Notes: a model not told the origin generated them from the sequence alone. A stretch of 64,000 nt of DNA from DASSSQ01 sp963839285 (GCA_963839285.1 CAWIUN010000029.1:62001-126000); one strand, 5' to 3'. Numbered from the stretch's first letter, positions 25,000-33,702 are shown. Made by a program: numbers and translations.

Positions 25000-25835
25000 A
25001 GATCGCGATCCCGGCGAAGGGACGGCTGCGCGAGCCGTGCGTCGCCCTGCTCGAGGACGCCGGGCTCGGCCCCGAGCAGCCCGGGGAGCGCGCACTCGCC
25101 TTCCCGTGCCGGAACGCGCCGGTCGAGGTGCTGCTCGTGCGCGCCGCCGACGTGCCCGAGTACGTCCAGGACGGCGTCGTCGACTGCGGCATCACGGGCG
25201 CCGACCTCGTCCGCGAGCGCGGCGTCCGCGTCGAGGAGCTGCTGCGGCTCGGCTTCGGCTCGTGCACGCTCGAGGCGGCGGTGCCGGACGAGTCGCCCGC
25301 CCGCGAGCTGTCCGACCTCGCCGGCCTCCGCGCCGCGACCGTCTACCCGCGGCTCGCCCGCGAGGAGCTCGGCGCCCGCGGGCTCGAGGTCGAGCTCGTC
25401 GAGGTGACCGGCTCCGTCGAGGTCGCCCCGCGCCTCGGCCTCGCCGACGCGATCGTCGACCTCGTCTCGAGCGGGAACACGCTGCGGACGAACGGCCTGC
25501 GGTCGCTGGGAACCCTCTTCTCGTCGCAGGCCGTCCTCGTCGGCGGGCCGGATGGGGACGAGCGCGCGCAGCGGCTCGCGACGATCCTGCGCACGGTCGT
25601 CGACGCCCGCGAGTCCCGCTACCTGATGCTGAACGCGCCCGAGTCGGCGGTCGCCGCGATCTGCGAGATCGTCCCCGGCTCCGGCGCGCCGAGCGTGCTG
25701 CCCCTGGCCGATCCGGGCATGGTCGCCGTCCACGCCCTCGTCCCCGCGAAGGACGTCTGGAGCCTGCTGCCCCGCCTCGAAGCCGCCGGCGGCTCGTCGA
25801 TCCTGCTCCTGCCGGTCGAGCGGATGCTCGCGTGA
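24996..25835 (+). CDS. hisG: ATP phosphoribosyltransferase, long form, CTG start
   Basis: A 279-residue long-form HisG catalysing the committed step of histidine synthesis (ATP + PRPP to PR-ATP). IAIPAKGRLREPCVALLEDA starts the protein, DCGITGADLV and DLVSSGNTLRTNGL form the PRPP/substrate site, and a C-terminal ACT-like regulatory domain ends SSILLLPVERMLA. There is no ATG or GTG at the homologous start; CTG 24996 overlapping the previous TGA (CTGA) is the only reasonable start, so translation should be coupled. The long form is usually feedback-inhibited by histidine. Confidence 0.92.
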   Translation: MKIAIPAKGRLREPCVALLEDAGLGPEQPGERALAFPCRNAPVEVLLVRAADVPEYVQDGVVDCGITGADLVRERGVRVEELLRLGFGSCTLEAAVPDESPARELSDLAGLRAATVYPRLAREELGARGLEVELVEVTGSVEVAPRLGLADAIVDLVSSGNTLRTNGLRSLGTLFSSQAVLVGGPDGDERAQRLATILRTVVDARESRYLMLNAPESAVAAICEIVPGSGAPSVLPLADPGMVAVHALVPAKDVWSLLPRLEAAGGSSILLLPVERMLA

Positions 25836-26851
25836 GCGAGGTCGCCGAGATCGTCGCGGACGTCCGCGAGCGCGGTGACGACGCGGTGCGCGACTGGGCG
25901 CTGCGCCTCGACGGGGTCGAGCCGCGCCGGGCCGAGCCCGCCGGCGAGATCCCGGAGGAGGCGCTGCTCGAGGCCGCCGCGAACGTCCGCCGCTGGCACG
26001 AGCTGCAGCGGCCCGGCGACGTACGCGCCGAGATCGTCCCCGGCGTCGAGCTCGAACGCCGCTGGGTGCCGCTCGCCGCGGTCGGGATCTACGTTCCCCG
26101 CAACCTGCTCTCGAGCCTCGTCATGGCCGCCGTGCCGGCGCAGGCGGCCGGGGTCGAGCGGCTCGTCGTCGTCACGCCGCCCGACGGCGCCGGCCCGGTC
26201 GCCCGCGCCGCCGCGCTGCTCGGGATCGAGGAGGTCTGGGCGCTCGGCGGCCCGCACGCCGTCGCCGCGCTCGCCTACGGCACCGAGACGATCCCGCGCG
26301 TCGACAAGATCGTCGGCCCCGGCAACGCCTACGTGAACGAGGCGAAGCTGCTCGTCTCGCGCGACGTCGCGATCGACCTGCCCGCCGGCCCGTCCGAGGT
26401 GCTCGTCGTCGCCGACGCGGGCGTCGACCGGCGGATCGTCGAGCTCGAGCTCGCGGCCCAGCAGGAGCACGGCCCGGAGTGCCCGTGCCGCTTCCTCGAG
26501 CTCGACGGCGACCTCGACGCGGCGCTGGCCGAGATCGACGCTGCCGCGCCCGAGCACCTCGTGCTGCTCGGCGAGGCCGAGGCGCTCGCGCCGCGCGTCC
26601 GCAACGCGGGAGCCGTCTTCGTCGGCCGCGACTCGCCGGTCGCCGCCGGCGACTACGCGACGGGCGGCAACCACGTGCTCCCGACCGGCGGCTGGGCGCG
26701 CTCGGTCGGCGGGCTCGGGATCGAGGCGTTCCTGAAGCCGGTGACCGTGCAGCGCCTGACCGCCGACGGCCTCGCCCGGCTGCGCCCGACGATCAGGGCG
26801 CTGGCGCTCGCCGAGGGCATGACCGCACACGCGGCGGCGGTGGAGCGGTGA
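25832..26851 (+). CDS. hisD: histidinol dehydrogenase, compact form
   Basis: A 339-residue protein, shorter than the usual ~430. It has GIYVPRNLLSSLVMAAVPAQ, the NAD/phosphate region IVGPGNAYVNEAKLLV, IDLPAGPSEVLVVAD, QQEHGPE with the zinc Gln/His pair, APEHLVL (catalytic Glu-His) and YATGGNHVLPTGGWA. The N-terminal arm is shortened and ~45 residues are missing between QQEHGPE and APEHL. It performs the last two oxidation steps to histidine. GTG 25832 overlaps the hisG stop. Confidence 0.9.
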   Translation: MSEVAEIVADVRERGDDAVRDWALRLDGVEPRRAEPAGEIPEEALLEAAANVRRWHELQRPGDVRAEIVPGVELERRWVPLAAVGIYVPRNLLSSLVMAAVPAQAAGVERLVVVTPPDGAGPVARAAALLGIEEVWALGGPHAVAALAYGTETIPRVDKIVGPGNAYVNEAKLLVSRDVAIDLPAGPSEVLVVADAGVDRRIVELELAAQQEHGPECPCRFLELDGDLDAALAEIDAAAPEHLVLLGEAEALAPRVRNAGAVFVGRDSPVAAGDYATGGNHVLPTGGWARSVGGLGIEAFLKPVTVQRLTADGLARLRPTIRALALAEGMTAHAAAVER

Positions 26852-28376
26852 GAGCGCTCCCGGCAGGGTTCCGCGCCTACGGCTGGGCGCCCTCGACGGA
26901 CGAGCTGGCCCGCCGCGTCGGGCTCGACCCGGTCGAGATCGTCCGCTTCGACGGCAACGTCCCCGCCGCGCCCCCTGCCGTCGCGCGGCCCGGCGCCGTC
27001 GCGGGCGTGCTCGCCGACGTCAACCTCTACGCGCACGGCGGCTACCCGGCCCTCGTGGCGGCGATCGCCGAGTACGCGGGCGTCGAGCCCGGCAACGTCG
27101 TCCTCGGCGCCGGCGCGGACGACCTGATCCTGCTCTGCGCGCGCGCCTTCGCGGGGCCGGGCGACACGGTCGCGATCGCCGAGGAGCCGACCTACCCGCT
27201 CTACCGGGTCGCCGCGGGCCTCGCGGGCGCCGAGGTCGGCGACGAGGACCCCGCGGTCACCTTCTGCTGCCGGCCGGGCAACCCCTACGGCGACCTGCTT
27301 CCCTTGCCGGACGCGCGGCCGCTCGTCGTCGACGAGGCCTACTTCGAGTACGCCGGCGAGACGGCGGCCGGGCTGATCGAGGACGGCGTCGTCGTCCTGC
27401 GCACCTTCTCGAAGGCCTTCGGGCTCGCAGGCGCGCGCGTCGGCTACGCGCTGGCGGACGCGGACACCGCGGCCGAGCTGAACCGCCGCCAGGCGCCGCT
27501 GCCGGTCTCGACGATCTCGGCGGCGCTCGCGCTCGCGGCGCTCGCCTCGCCGCCCGACGTCTCGAGCCAGGTCGAGGAGCGCGAACGGCTGGCGGCGTCG
27601 CTGCGGGCGCTCGGCCTGGAACCGCTTCCGTCGCGCGCGAACTTCCTCTTCCTGCCGCTGGAGGAGCCGGACGCCGTCGCCGAGACGCTGCTGCGCTCCG
27701 GCCTCGTCGTGCGCCGCTTCCCCGACGGGATCCGCTTCTCCGTCCGCGACCGCGAGGACGACGACCTGCTCGTCGAGACGCTCGCCCGGGCGCTCGACCG
27801 CCCCTCGCCCGTCGCGCCCGCGGGCGGCCGCCGCGCGCGCCTCGCGCGCGCCACCGCGGAGACCCGCCAGCGGATCCGCGTCGCGCTCGACGGCGCCGGC
27901 CGCGTCCGCGTCTCGACCGGCGCCGGGCTCTACGACCACCTGCTCGAGCAACTGGCCTTCCACGGCGGCCTCGACCTCGTGCTCGAGGCGGTCGGCGACC
28001 TCGAGACGGGCGACCACCACTCCGCGGAGGACGCCGCGCTCGCACTCGGAGAGGCACTCGACCGCGCCCTCGGCGACCGGCGCGGGATCGCCCGCTACGG
28101 CGACGCCGTCGTGCCGATGGACGACGCGCTCGCCCGCGCCGCGGTCGACCTCGGCGGCCGGCCCTGGGCCGAGGTCTCGCTCGAGCTCGACCCGGGCATG
28201 GCGGCGCACATGTTCCAGAGCCTCGCCCAGGCGGGCCGGATGGCGATCCACGTCGAGGCGACCGGCCGCGACGCCCACCACTGCGCGGAGGCCGCGTTCA
28301 AGGCGGTCGGCCGGGCGCTCCGTGCGGCGGTCCGCGCCGAGGGCGCCGGCCTGCCGTCGACGAAGGGCTGCTGTGA
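26848..28376 (+). CDS. hisCB: fused histidinol-phosphate aminotransferase / imidazoleglycerol-phosphate dehydratase (HisC-HisB)
   Basis: One frame carries HisC (about residues 1-310: YPALVAAIAEYAGVEPGNVV, VVDEAYFEYAG, the PLP lysine in LRTFSKAFGLAGARVGYAL) and then HisB (about 320-508: TAETRQRIRVALDGAGRV, YDHLLEQLAFHGG, the Mn ligands DHHSAEDAALALG and DAHHCAEAAFKAV). The linker around 27790-27850 has no stop in any frame and no in-frame ATG or GTG, so the fusion does not depend on one indel. The last codons are affected by a likely lost G near 28365; with it restored the gene ends STKGLL-stop at 28376, overlapping hisH (GTGA). Confidence 0.85.
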
Positions 28377-28924
28377 AAGCGGTTGCGGTAACCGATTACG
28401 GCGCCGGCAACGTCCGCTCCGTCGTCACGGCCTTCCGGCGCGCCGGCGCCGAGGCCGCGCTGACCGACGATCCGGAGCGGGTGCTGGCGGCCGACCTCGC
28501 CGTCCTGCCCGGGGTCGGGTCGGCGGCGACCGCGATGGCGGCGCTGCGCGGACACGGCCTCGACGAGGCCCTGCGCGAGCGCGTCGCCGCGGGCCGGCCG
28601 ACGCTCGGGATCTGCCTCGGCCTCCAGCTCGCGCTCGACGAGAGCGAGGAGGACGGCGGCGTCGCCGGGCTCGGCCTCCTGCCCGGCCGCGCCGTCCGCC
28701 TGCGCGAGGGCCGCGTCCCGCGCATGGGCTGGGCGGCGGTCGACGGCGAGGGCACCTTCTACTTCGCGCACTCCTACGCCGCCGAGACGCCGGCCGCGAC
28801 CGCGGTCTCCGAGGGCATCGTCGCCACGGCCGAGTCCGGCTCCTTCCTCGGCGTCCAGTTCCACCCCGAGAAGAGCGGCGCCGCGGGCGCCCGCTTCCTG
28901 GAGCGATGCCTCTCCCGCGCCTGA
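28373..28924 (+). CDS. hisH: imidazole glycerol phosphate synthase subunit HisH (glutaminase)
   Basis: An intact 183-residue class I glutamine amidotransferase. DYGAGNVRSV at the start, the oxyanion/P-strand LPGVGSAATAM, the nucleophile in TLGICLGLQLAL and the catalytic His-Glu in GVQFHPEKSG are present. It feeds ammonia to HisF. GTG 28373 overlaps the end of hisB, and hisF starts inside its last 19 bases. Confidence 0.94.
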   Translation: MKAVAVTDYGAGNVRSVVTAFRRAGAEAALTDDPERVLAADLAVLPGVGSAATAMAALRGHGLDEALRERVAAGRPTLGICLGLQLALDESEEDGGVAGLGLLPGRAVRLREGRVPRMGWAAVDGEGTFYFAHSYAAETPAATAVSEGIVATAESGSFLGVQFHPEKSGAAGARFLERCLSRA

Positions 28925-29652
28925 TCCCGTGCCTCGACGTCGCCGGCGGCCGGGTCGTCAAGGGCGTCAAGTTCCGGGGCCTGCGCGACGTCGGCGACCC
29001 GGTCGAGCTCGCCGCCGCCTACTCGGACGCGGGCGCCGACGAGCTCGTCTTCCTCGACGTCGAGGCGACGATCGAGGAGCGGGCGATGCTGCTCGACCTC
29101 GTCGGACGCGTCGCCGACGCGGTCGCGATCCCGTTCACCGTCGGCGGCGGGCGTGCGCTCGGTCGCCGACGCCGACGCGCTGCTGCGGCGCCGGCGCCGA
29201 CAAGGTCTCGGTCAACAGCGCCGCGCTCGCGCGACCCGCGCTCGTCACCGAGCTCGCGGAGCTGCTCGGCTCGCAGGCGGTCGTCGTCGCGATCGACGCG
29301 GCCGGCGGCGAGGTCTTCGCGCGGGCGGGCGGCGAGCCCACCGGCCGGCAGGCGGACGAGCTGGGCGCGCGAGGCGGAGGAGCGCGGCGCCGGCGAGATC
29401 CTGCTCACCTCGATCGACGCCGACGGGACGCAGGCGGGCTACGACCTCGAGCTGACGGGCTCGGTCGCGGCATCCGTCTCGCTGCCGGTGATCGCCTCGG
29501 GCGGCGCCGGCTCGGCCGCGGACGTCGCCGCCGCGCTCGAGGTCGCGCAGGCGGCGCTGCTCGCGTCGATCCTGCACGAGTCGCCGGAGCGCCTGACGGC
29601 GCTGCGCGACGAGCTCCGCGGTCTGGGGGTGCCGCTCCGTGACGCAGTCTGA
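28906..29652 (+). CDS. hisF: imidazole glycerol phosphate synthase subunit HisF (cyclase), three frameshifts
   Basis: About 248 residues. LIPCLDVAGGRVVKGVKFRG with catalytic Asp, LVFLDVEATIEER, PFTVGGG, GADKVSVNSAAL, VVAIDAAGGEVFAR, ILLTSIDADGTQAGYDLELT with the second Asp, and PVIASGGAGSAADV are all recognisable. +1 insertions at about 29150, 29187 and 29350 cycle through all three frames. Since HisF is essential for the pathway and every piece is conserved, sequencing error is more likely than decay. ATG 28906 has GGAG six bases upstream. Confidence 0.88.
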   Translation: MPLPRLIPCLDVAGGRVVKGVKFRGLRDVGDPVELAAAYSDAGADELVFLDVEATIEERAMLLDLVGRVADAVAIPFTVGGGRALGRRRRRAAAAPAPTRSRSTAPRSRDPRSSPSSRSCSARRRSSSRSTRPAARSSRGRAASPPAGRRTSWAREAEERGAGEILLTSIDADGTQAGYDLELTGSVAASVSLPVIASGGAGSAADVAAALEVAQAALLASILHESPERLTALRDELRGLGVPLRDAV

Positions 29653-30188
29653 GCTGAAGGCGGCGATCGTCCAGGACGCCGCGACCGGCCGCGTGCTGAT
29701 GCTCGCCTGGATGGACGAGGAGGCGCTCCGCCGCACCCGCGAGTCCGGCGAGGCGTGGTTCTGGAGCCGCTCGCGGCAGGAGTACTGGCACAAGGGCGCC
29801 ACCTCGGGCTCGACGCTCGCCGTCGAGGAGCTGCGCGAGGACTGCGACGGCGACGCGATCCTGCTCCGCGTCCACCCGAACGGCCCCGCGTGCCACACCG
29901 GCGCCGAGTCGTGCTTCGCGCCCTGGCTCTGGCGTCGCGTCGCCGAGCGCGCGCAGGAGCGGCCCGAGGGCTCCTACGTCGCGCGCCTGCTCGCCGACGG
30001 GCCGAAGCGCCGCGGCCCAGAAGCTGGGGGAGGAGGGGGTCGAGGCGGCGCTCGCCGGCGTCGCCGAGTCGGACGAGCGGCTCGTCTCCGAGCTCGCCGA
30101 CCTCTGGTTCCACAGCTACGTGCTGCTCGCCGCCCGCGGCCTCGACCCGGCGGCGGTCGAGGACGAGCTCCGCCGGCGCAGCCGGTAG
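29639..30188 (+). CDS. hisIE: bifunctional phosphoribosyl-AMP cyclohydrolase / phosphoribosyl-ATP pyrophosphatase (HisIE), one frameshift
   Basis: About 182 residues. The HisI half holds LMLAWMDEEALRRTRESGEA, WFWSRSRQEYWHKGATSGST, DCDGDAIL and the zinc motif CHTGAESC; the HisE half has GEEGVEAALAG and the ELADLWFHSYVLLAARGL helix. A +1 shift near 30012 lies between ADGPKR and AQKLGEEG. It carries out steps 2 and 3 of histidine synthesis and closes the plus-strand his cluster. GTG 29639 overlaps hisF by 14 bases. Confidence 0.9.
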
Positions 30189-30192
30189 GCCG

Positions 30193-30687
30193 TCAGCTCT
30201 CGCTCTCGCGCGGCGGCTCCTCGGCGGCCGCGCCGATCTCGGCCAGCGCGGCGACGACCGCCTCGACGGGCAGCGTCGCGTCGAGCTCGTGCGTGCACGT
30301 CGCGCGCAGCAGCGGCTCGACCTCCGCGAGGTGGCGGAGGATCGCCGCCCGCTCCTCCGCGACCTTGCCGTAGTCGTTCGTCGTCCTCCGCTCGATCCGG
30401 TCGAGGAGCACGTCGGCCGGCGCGCTCAGGAGGACGACGGCGTCGAAGAGCGCGTAGAGGCGCCCCTGGTTCGAGACCGTCCCGGAGACGTACAGCGTCG
30501 TCTCGCGCGGGCGGCGGAGGAGCTCCTCGAGCCGCTCCTCCAGCCAGACGTAGCCGCCGTCCTCCTCGCACCAGCGGGTCCAGCCGGGCTCGTCCGTGTC
30601 CACGGTCTCGAACCCGCGCCTCCGCAGCTCCGTCAGAGCGGTCGACTTGCCGACGCCGGACATGCCGGTGACGAGGATCCTCCGCAC
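30193..30687 (-). CDS. P-loop kinase (AAA_17/AAA_33 type)
   Basis: An intact 164-residue single-domain NTPase: Walker A GMSGVGKSTALTEL at residues ~8-16, DTDEPGW near 31 and a lid region LDRIERRTTNDYGK. It resembles shikimate/gluconate-type small-molecule kinases and actinobacterial ATP-binding proteins of unknown substrate. It lies 6 bp after leuA on the same strand and is probably co-transcribed, converging on hisIE. Confidence 0.75.
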   Translation of the reverse strand: MRRILVTGMSGVGKSTALTELRRRGFETVDTDEPGWTRWCEEDGGYVWLEERLEELLRRPRETTLYVSGTVSNQGRLYALFDAVVLLSAPADVLLDRIERRTTNDYGKVAEERAAILRHLAEVEPLLRATCTHELDATLPVEAVVAALAEIGAAAEEPPRESES

Positions 30688-30693
30688 CGTGCC

Positions 30694-32391
30694 CTAGACG
30701 GCTTCGAACGCCTCCAGCGCCGCCGCGCCGGCCGCGCGCGCGGCGAGCGCACGGTTGACGGCGTTCGCGATCGCGCGCAGGGACGCGGTCACGATCGACG
30801 GGTGGATGCCGACGCCCCAGACGACCTCGCCGTCCACGTCCGCCTCGACGTAGGCCGCGGCGGACGCGTCCTCGCCGGTCGACATCGCGTGCTCGTGGTA
30901 CTCGCGCACGCCGACGGCGATGTCGAGCCGCGCGCCGACCGCGTGGACGAAGGCCGCGATCGGGCCGTTCCCGGCGCCCTCGATCTCGAGCTCCTCGCCG
31001 CCGAGCCGGACGCGGGCGGTCAGCCGGTCGCCCGTCTCGTCGGCCTCGTGCCGGTAGGAGAGGAGCACGAGCGGCTCGGTCACGTCGAGGTAGCTCTCGC
31101 CGAAGACCGACCGCAGCTCGGCCGCGGTCAGCTCGCCGCCGCGGGCGTCGGTGATCGCCTGCACCGTCTGCGCGAAGTCGACCTGGAGCCCGCGCGGCAG
31201 GTCGAGCCCGTACTCCGAGAGGAGCAGGTAGGCGACGCCGCCCTTCCCCGACTGCGAGTTGACGCGGATGATCGCCTCGTAGCTGCGGCCGATGTCCTTC
31301 GGGTCGATCGGCAGGTACGGCACGTCCCACGTCTCCGACTCCTCGCGCTCCCGCGCGTGCATCCCCTTCTTGATCGCGTCCTGGTGCGAGCCGGAGAACG
31401 CCGTGTAGACGAGCTCGCCGGCCCACGGGTGGCGCGGGTGCACCGGCAGCTCGTTGCACTCCTCGACGATCCGCTTCGTCTCGTCGATCTGCGAGAGGTC
31501 GAGCTTCGGGTCGACGCCCTGCGTCAGCAGGTTGAGCGCCAGCGTGACGAGGTCGACGTTGCCGGTGCGCTCGCCGTTGCCGAACAGCGTCCCCTCGACC
31601 CGCTCGGCGCCGGCCATCAGGCCGAGCTCGGCCGTCGCGACCGCCGTGCCGCGGTCGTTGTGCGGGTGCACCGAGAGGATCGCGGCGTCCCGGTGCGAGA
31701 AGTGCCGCGCGAACCACTCGATCCGGTCGGCGTAGACGTTCGGCGGGAAGTGCTCGACCGTCGTCGGCAGGTTGACGATCAGCTTCCGCTCCGGGGTCGG
31801 GCCCCACTGCGCCGCGACCGCCTCGCAGATCTCGAGCGCGTACTCGAGCTCCGTGTGGTGGAAGCTCTCCGGCGAGTACTGGAAGACGATCTCGCCGTCG
31901 GCGTCGGCCGCGAGCCGCTTGCAGAGCGCCGTCCCGCGCACGGCGAGCTCGGTGACGCCCGCCCGGTCGAGCCGGAAGACGACTCGCCGCTGCGCGACCG
32001 AGGTCGAGTTGTAGAGGTGGACGATCGCGCGCCGCGCGCCGGCGATCGCCTCGAAGCTGCGCTCGATCAGCTCGGGCCGGGCCTGCGTCAGCACGGCGAT
32101 CGTGACGTCGTCGGGGATCAGCTCCTCCTCGATCAGCGTCCGCACGAAGTCGAAGTCCGTCTTCGAGGCCGAGGGGAAGCCGACCTCGATCTCCTTGAAG
32201 CCGAGCGCGAGCAGCAGGTCGAAGAAGCGGCGCTTGCGCGGGCCGTCCATCGGGTTGACGAGCGCCTGGTTGCCGTCGCGGAGGTCGGTCGAGCACCAGA
32301 TCGGCGCGGCGGTCAGCACCGTGTTCGGCCAGGTGCGGTCGGGCAGGTCGACGGTGTCGTACGGTCGGTACTTCCGGTGGGGCATCGGCAC
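30694..32391 (-). CDS. leuA: 2-isopropylmalate synthase
   Basis: An intact ~565-residue alpha-IPM synthase of the long actinobacterial (LeuA type 2) form: YDTVDLPDRTWP start, APIWCSTDLRDGNQALVNPM with the divalent-metal Asp, SVHPHNDRGTAVATAELGLM and GTLFGNGERTGNVDLVTLAL in the barrel, and a C-terminal leucine-binding regulatory domain (GNGPIAAFVHAVGARLDIAV). GTG 32391 is preferred since GGAG lies six bases upstream; ATG 32385 is the alternative. It commits 2-ketoisovalerate to leucine. A leucine-rich leader peptide precedes it, predicting attenuation on top of allosteric feedback. Confidence 0.95.
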   Translation of the reverse strand: MPMPHRKYRPYDTVDLPDRTWPNTVLTAAPIWCSTDLRDGNQALVNPMDGPRKRRFFDLLLALGFKEIEVGFPSASKTDFDFVRTLIEEELIPDDVTIAVLTQARPELIERSFEAIAGARRAIVHLYNSTSVAQRRVVFRLDRAGVTELAVRGTALCKRLAADADGEIVFQYSPESFHHTELEYALEICEAVAAQWGPTPERKLIVNLPTTVEHFPPNVYADRIEWFARHFSHRDAAILSVHPHNDRGTAVATAELGLMAGAERVEGTLFGNGERTGNVDLVTLALNLLTQGVDPKLDLSQIDETKRIVEECNELPVHPRHPWAGELVYTAFSGSHQDAIKKGMHAREREESETWDVPYLPIDPKDIGRSYEAIIRVNSQSGKGGVAYLLLSEYGLDLPRGLQVDFAQTVQAITDARGGELTAAELRSVFGESYLDVTEPLVLLSYRHEADETGDRLTARVRLGGEELEIEGAGNGPIAAFVHAVGARLDIAVGVREYHEHAMSTGEDASAAAYVEADVDGEVVWGVGIHPSIVTASLRAIANAVNRALAARAAGAAALEAFEAV

Positions 32392-32478
32392 GGAGGGCTC
32401 CTTCGCTTCGCATCGGGGACGCACTGGTCCCGGGATCGGCAACGGGTATGTCGACGCACGCTTCCCCTAGCGGGGAAG
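32392..32478 (-). promoter_or_regulatory. leuA leader hairpins
   Basis: Between the leader-peptide Leu codons and leuA lie a perfect hairpin CTTCCCC (32461-32467) / GGGGAAG (32472-32478), which spans the leader stop codon, and a second stem GGGAC/GTCCC (32416-32420/32427-32431). No T-tract terminator is visible, so control could be translational or Rho-dependent. A ribosome paused on the Leu codons would melt the first hairpin. Confidence 0.5.
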
Positions 32479-32544
32479 GAGGAGGAGCTCGAGCGCGCAG
32501 CCGTCGAGGGCGACCGGGAGAAGCGGCTGCGTCGCGCGCGTCAT
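32467..32544 (-). CDS. leuL: leucine-rich leader peptide of leuA
   Basis: A 25-codon frame, ATG 32544 to TAG 32467, with eight Leu codons; it ends A-L-E-L-L-L-L-P-R, including CTC-CTC-CTC-CTT in a row. TACCGT (32556-32551) lies six bases upstream of the ATG, so the transcript should be leaderless and translation of this peptide immediate. It stands 76 bp before leuA. This is the standard design of a leucine attenuator leader, though its downstream structures here lack a clear terminator. Confidence 0.72.
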   Translation of the reverse strand: MTRATQPLLPVALDGCALELLLLPR

Positions 32545-32745
32545 GCCCGAACGGTAGACGATCCGGCGCGCGAGGGCCAGTGCGGCGCTGCGGCTCGCGC
32601 CGCGGCGCCTCGCCCGGCCGGCTGCGGGGCCGCACGCGCGAGTCCGGCCGCCTTTCCGGACAGGGCCCCGGAGGACACCGCGCCCGAGCCCGTACCCCAC
32701 CCACCCCGGGGACCGACAGGGTCGCAGGAAGAGGCGGACGCGTCT

Positions 32746-32765
32746 GTGCCGATTTCGTGCCGAAT
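32746..32765 (-). promoter_or_regulatory. direct repeat ATTCGGCAC / AATCGGCAC (11-bp period)
   Basis: On the minus strand ATTCGGCAC and AATCGGCAC stand 11 bp apart, followed by AGACGCGTC. This matches the element upstream of comEA (20284) in core, spacing and flank (AGACACGTC there). It lies about 190 bp upstream of the leuL start. Confidence 0.45.
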
Positions 32766-33007
32766 CAGCTACCGCGCCGGAACGTGCCGCAAGCCACGGC
32801 GATCCGGCGCGAGCGAACCCCTGCTCACGGGGCGACCGGCGGAGGAGCGCCGTCCTGCCGCGTGCCGACCGGCTCGCGCGCGCTCGTGCCCGCCGCGCGA
32901 GCAGGATCTCGCTCGCGTCGGCCGAGCCCCACGCATGTCCTTCGGCGCCTCCGAGCGCTCCGAGGAACTGCGCTCGGTCCGGGCGGCCGGGGCCCGCGAA
33001 CGCGGCC

Positions 33008-33329
33008 GGCCGTTCCAGGAGCCGCTTGCCCGCACCTTTTCGGGTTCCCGCCGCGCCGGCGACGGCGGGCCGCCGGCTGTGCCGCCTGGCCGTTCCGGGC
33101 GTCGCCTGCCCGCACCTTTCCGAGTTCCCGCTGCGCCCGCGACGGCGGGCCGCCGGCGTGCGCGCCTGGCCGTTCCGGGAGCCGCGTGCCCGCACTCTTC
33201 CGGCTTCCACCGTTCCGACGACGGCCGGGCCTGCCGGGTGCGCCGCCTGGCCGGTCCGGGCGGCGCCTGCCCGCACCTTGCCGGGTTCCCGCTGCGCCGG
33301 GCGACGACGGGCCGCCGGCTGTGCCGCCT
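33008..33329. repeat. tandem repeat, four copies of an 80/80/81-bp GC-rich unit
   Basis: Units begin at 33008, 33088, 33168 and 33249, each opening GGCCGTTCC or GGCCGGTCC, continuing with TGCCCGCAC(C/T)TT, TTCCCGCTGCG-like and GGGCCGCCGG segments and ending GCCGCCT. Two more degenerate copies follow to about 33490. Because the period is not a multiple of three, any reading frame changes between copies, which argues against a repeat protein. Copies differ by roughly 10-25%. It could be non-coding RNA, a protein-binding array or a replication-slippage product. Confidence 0.75.
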
Positions 33330-33696
33330 GCGACCGTCGTCCGAGGAGCCGCTTGCGCCCGCGACGCTGCGTTCCGGCGCTCGCCGCCGCGCCGACCACG
33401 GCGGAGCCGCCGGGGCCGCCGGCCCCGACGCCGCCTGTTCGCACCCTTGCGGCTCCCACTGCGCCGACGGCGGCCGGGCCGCCGGGTGCGAGCCGAGCCC
33501 GGGAGCACGAGCCGCGCACGCGACGCGCGCGGCCCAGTGCCTTCGGATCGCGGTCGTTCGGATCGCGAACCGCGCCGGGGTATCGCCGCGATCGTCGAGC
33601 ACAGCCGACCCGCGACCCGCTCGCCCCCGCGGCGCGGCGCCGCCGCCGGGCGCCCGTCCCTGCCGCGGCGCCCTGCCGCCCCGCTGACCGCGCACC

Positions 33697-33702
33697 TATG
33701 CT
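33697..33702 (+). promoter_or_regulatory. -10 element of murJ
   Basis: TATGCT ends six bases before GTG 33709, immediately right of the non-coding region. Confidence 0.55.

Noticed and set aside
29145..29360. Programmed +1 frameshifting in hisF and other genes
   Set aside because: The shifts have no common slippery sequence beyond GC-richness, occur several times per gene and hit random positions, which fits sequencing insertions.
28366..29652. HisCB reading through into hisH and hisF as one giant protein
   Set aside because: hisH and hisF are clearly encoded in their own frames; restoring one G near 28365 gives a stop overlapping the hisH start.
33008..33490. CRISPR array
   Set aside because: Repeats are contiguous, 80 bp and degenerate, without unique spacers or cas genes.
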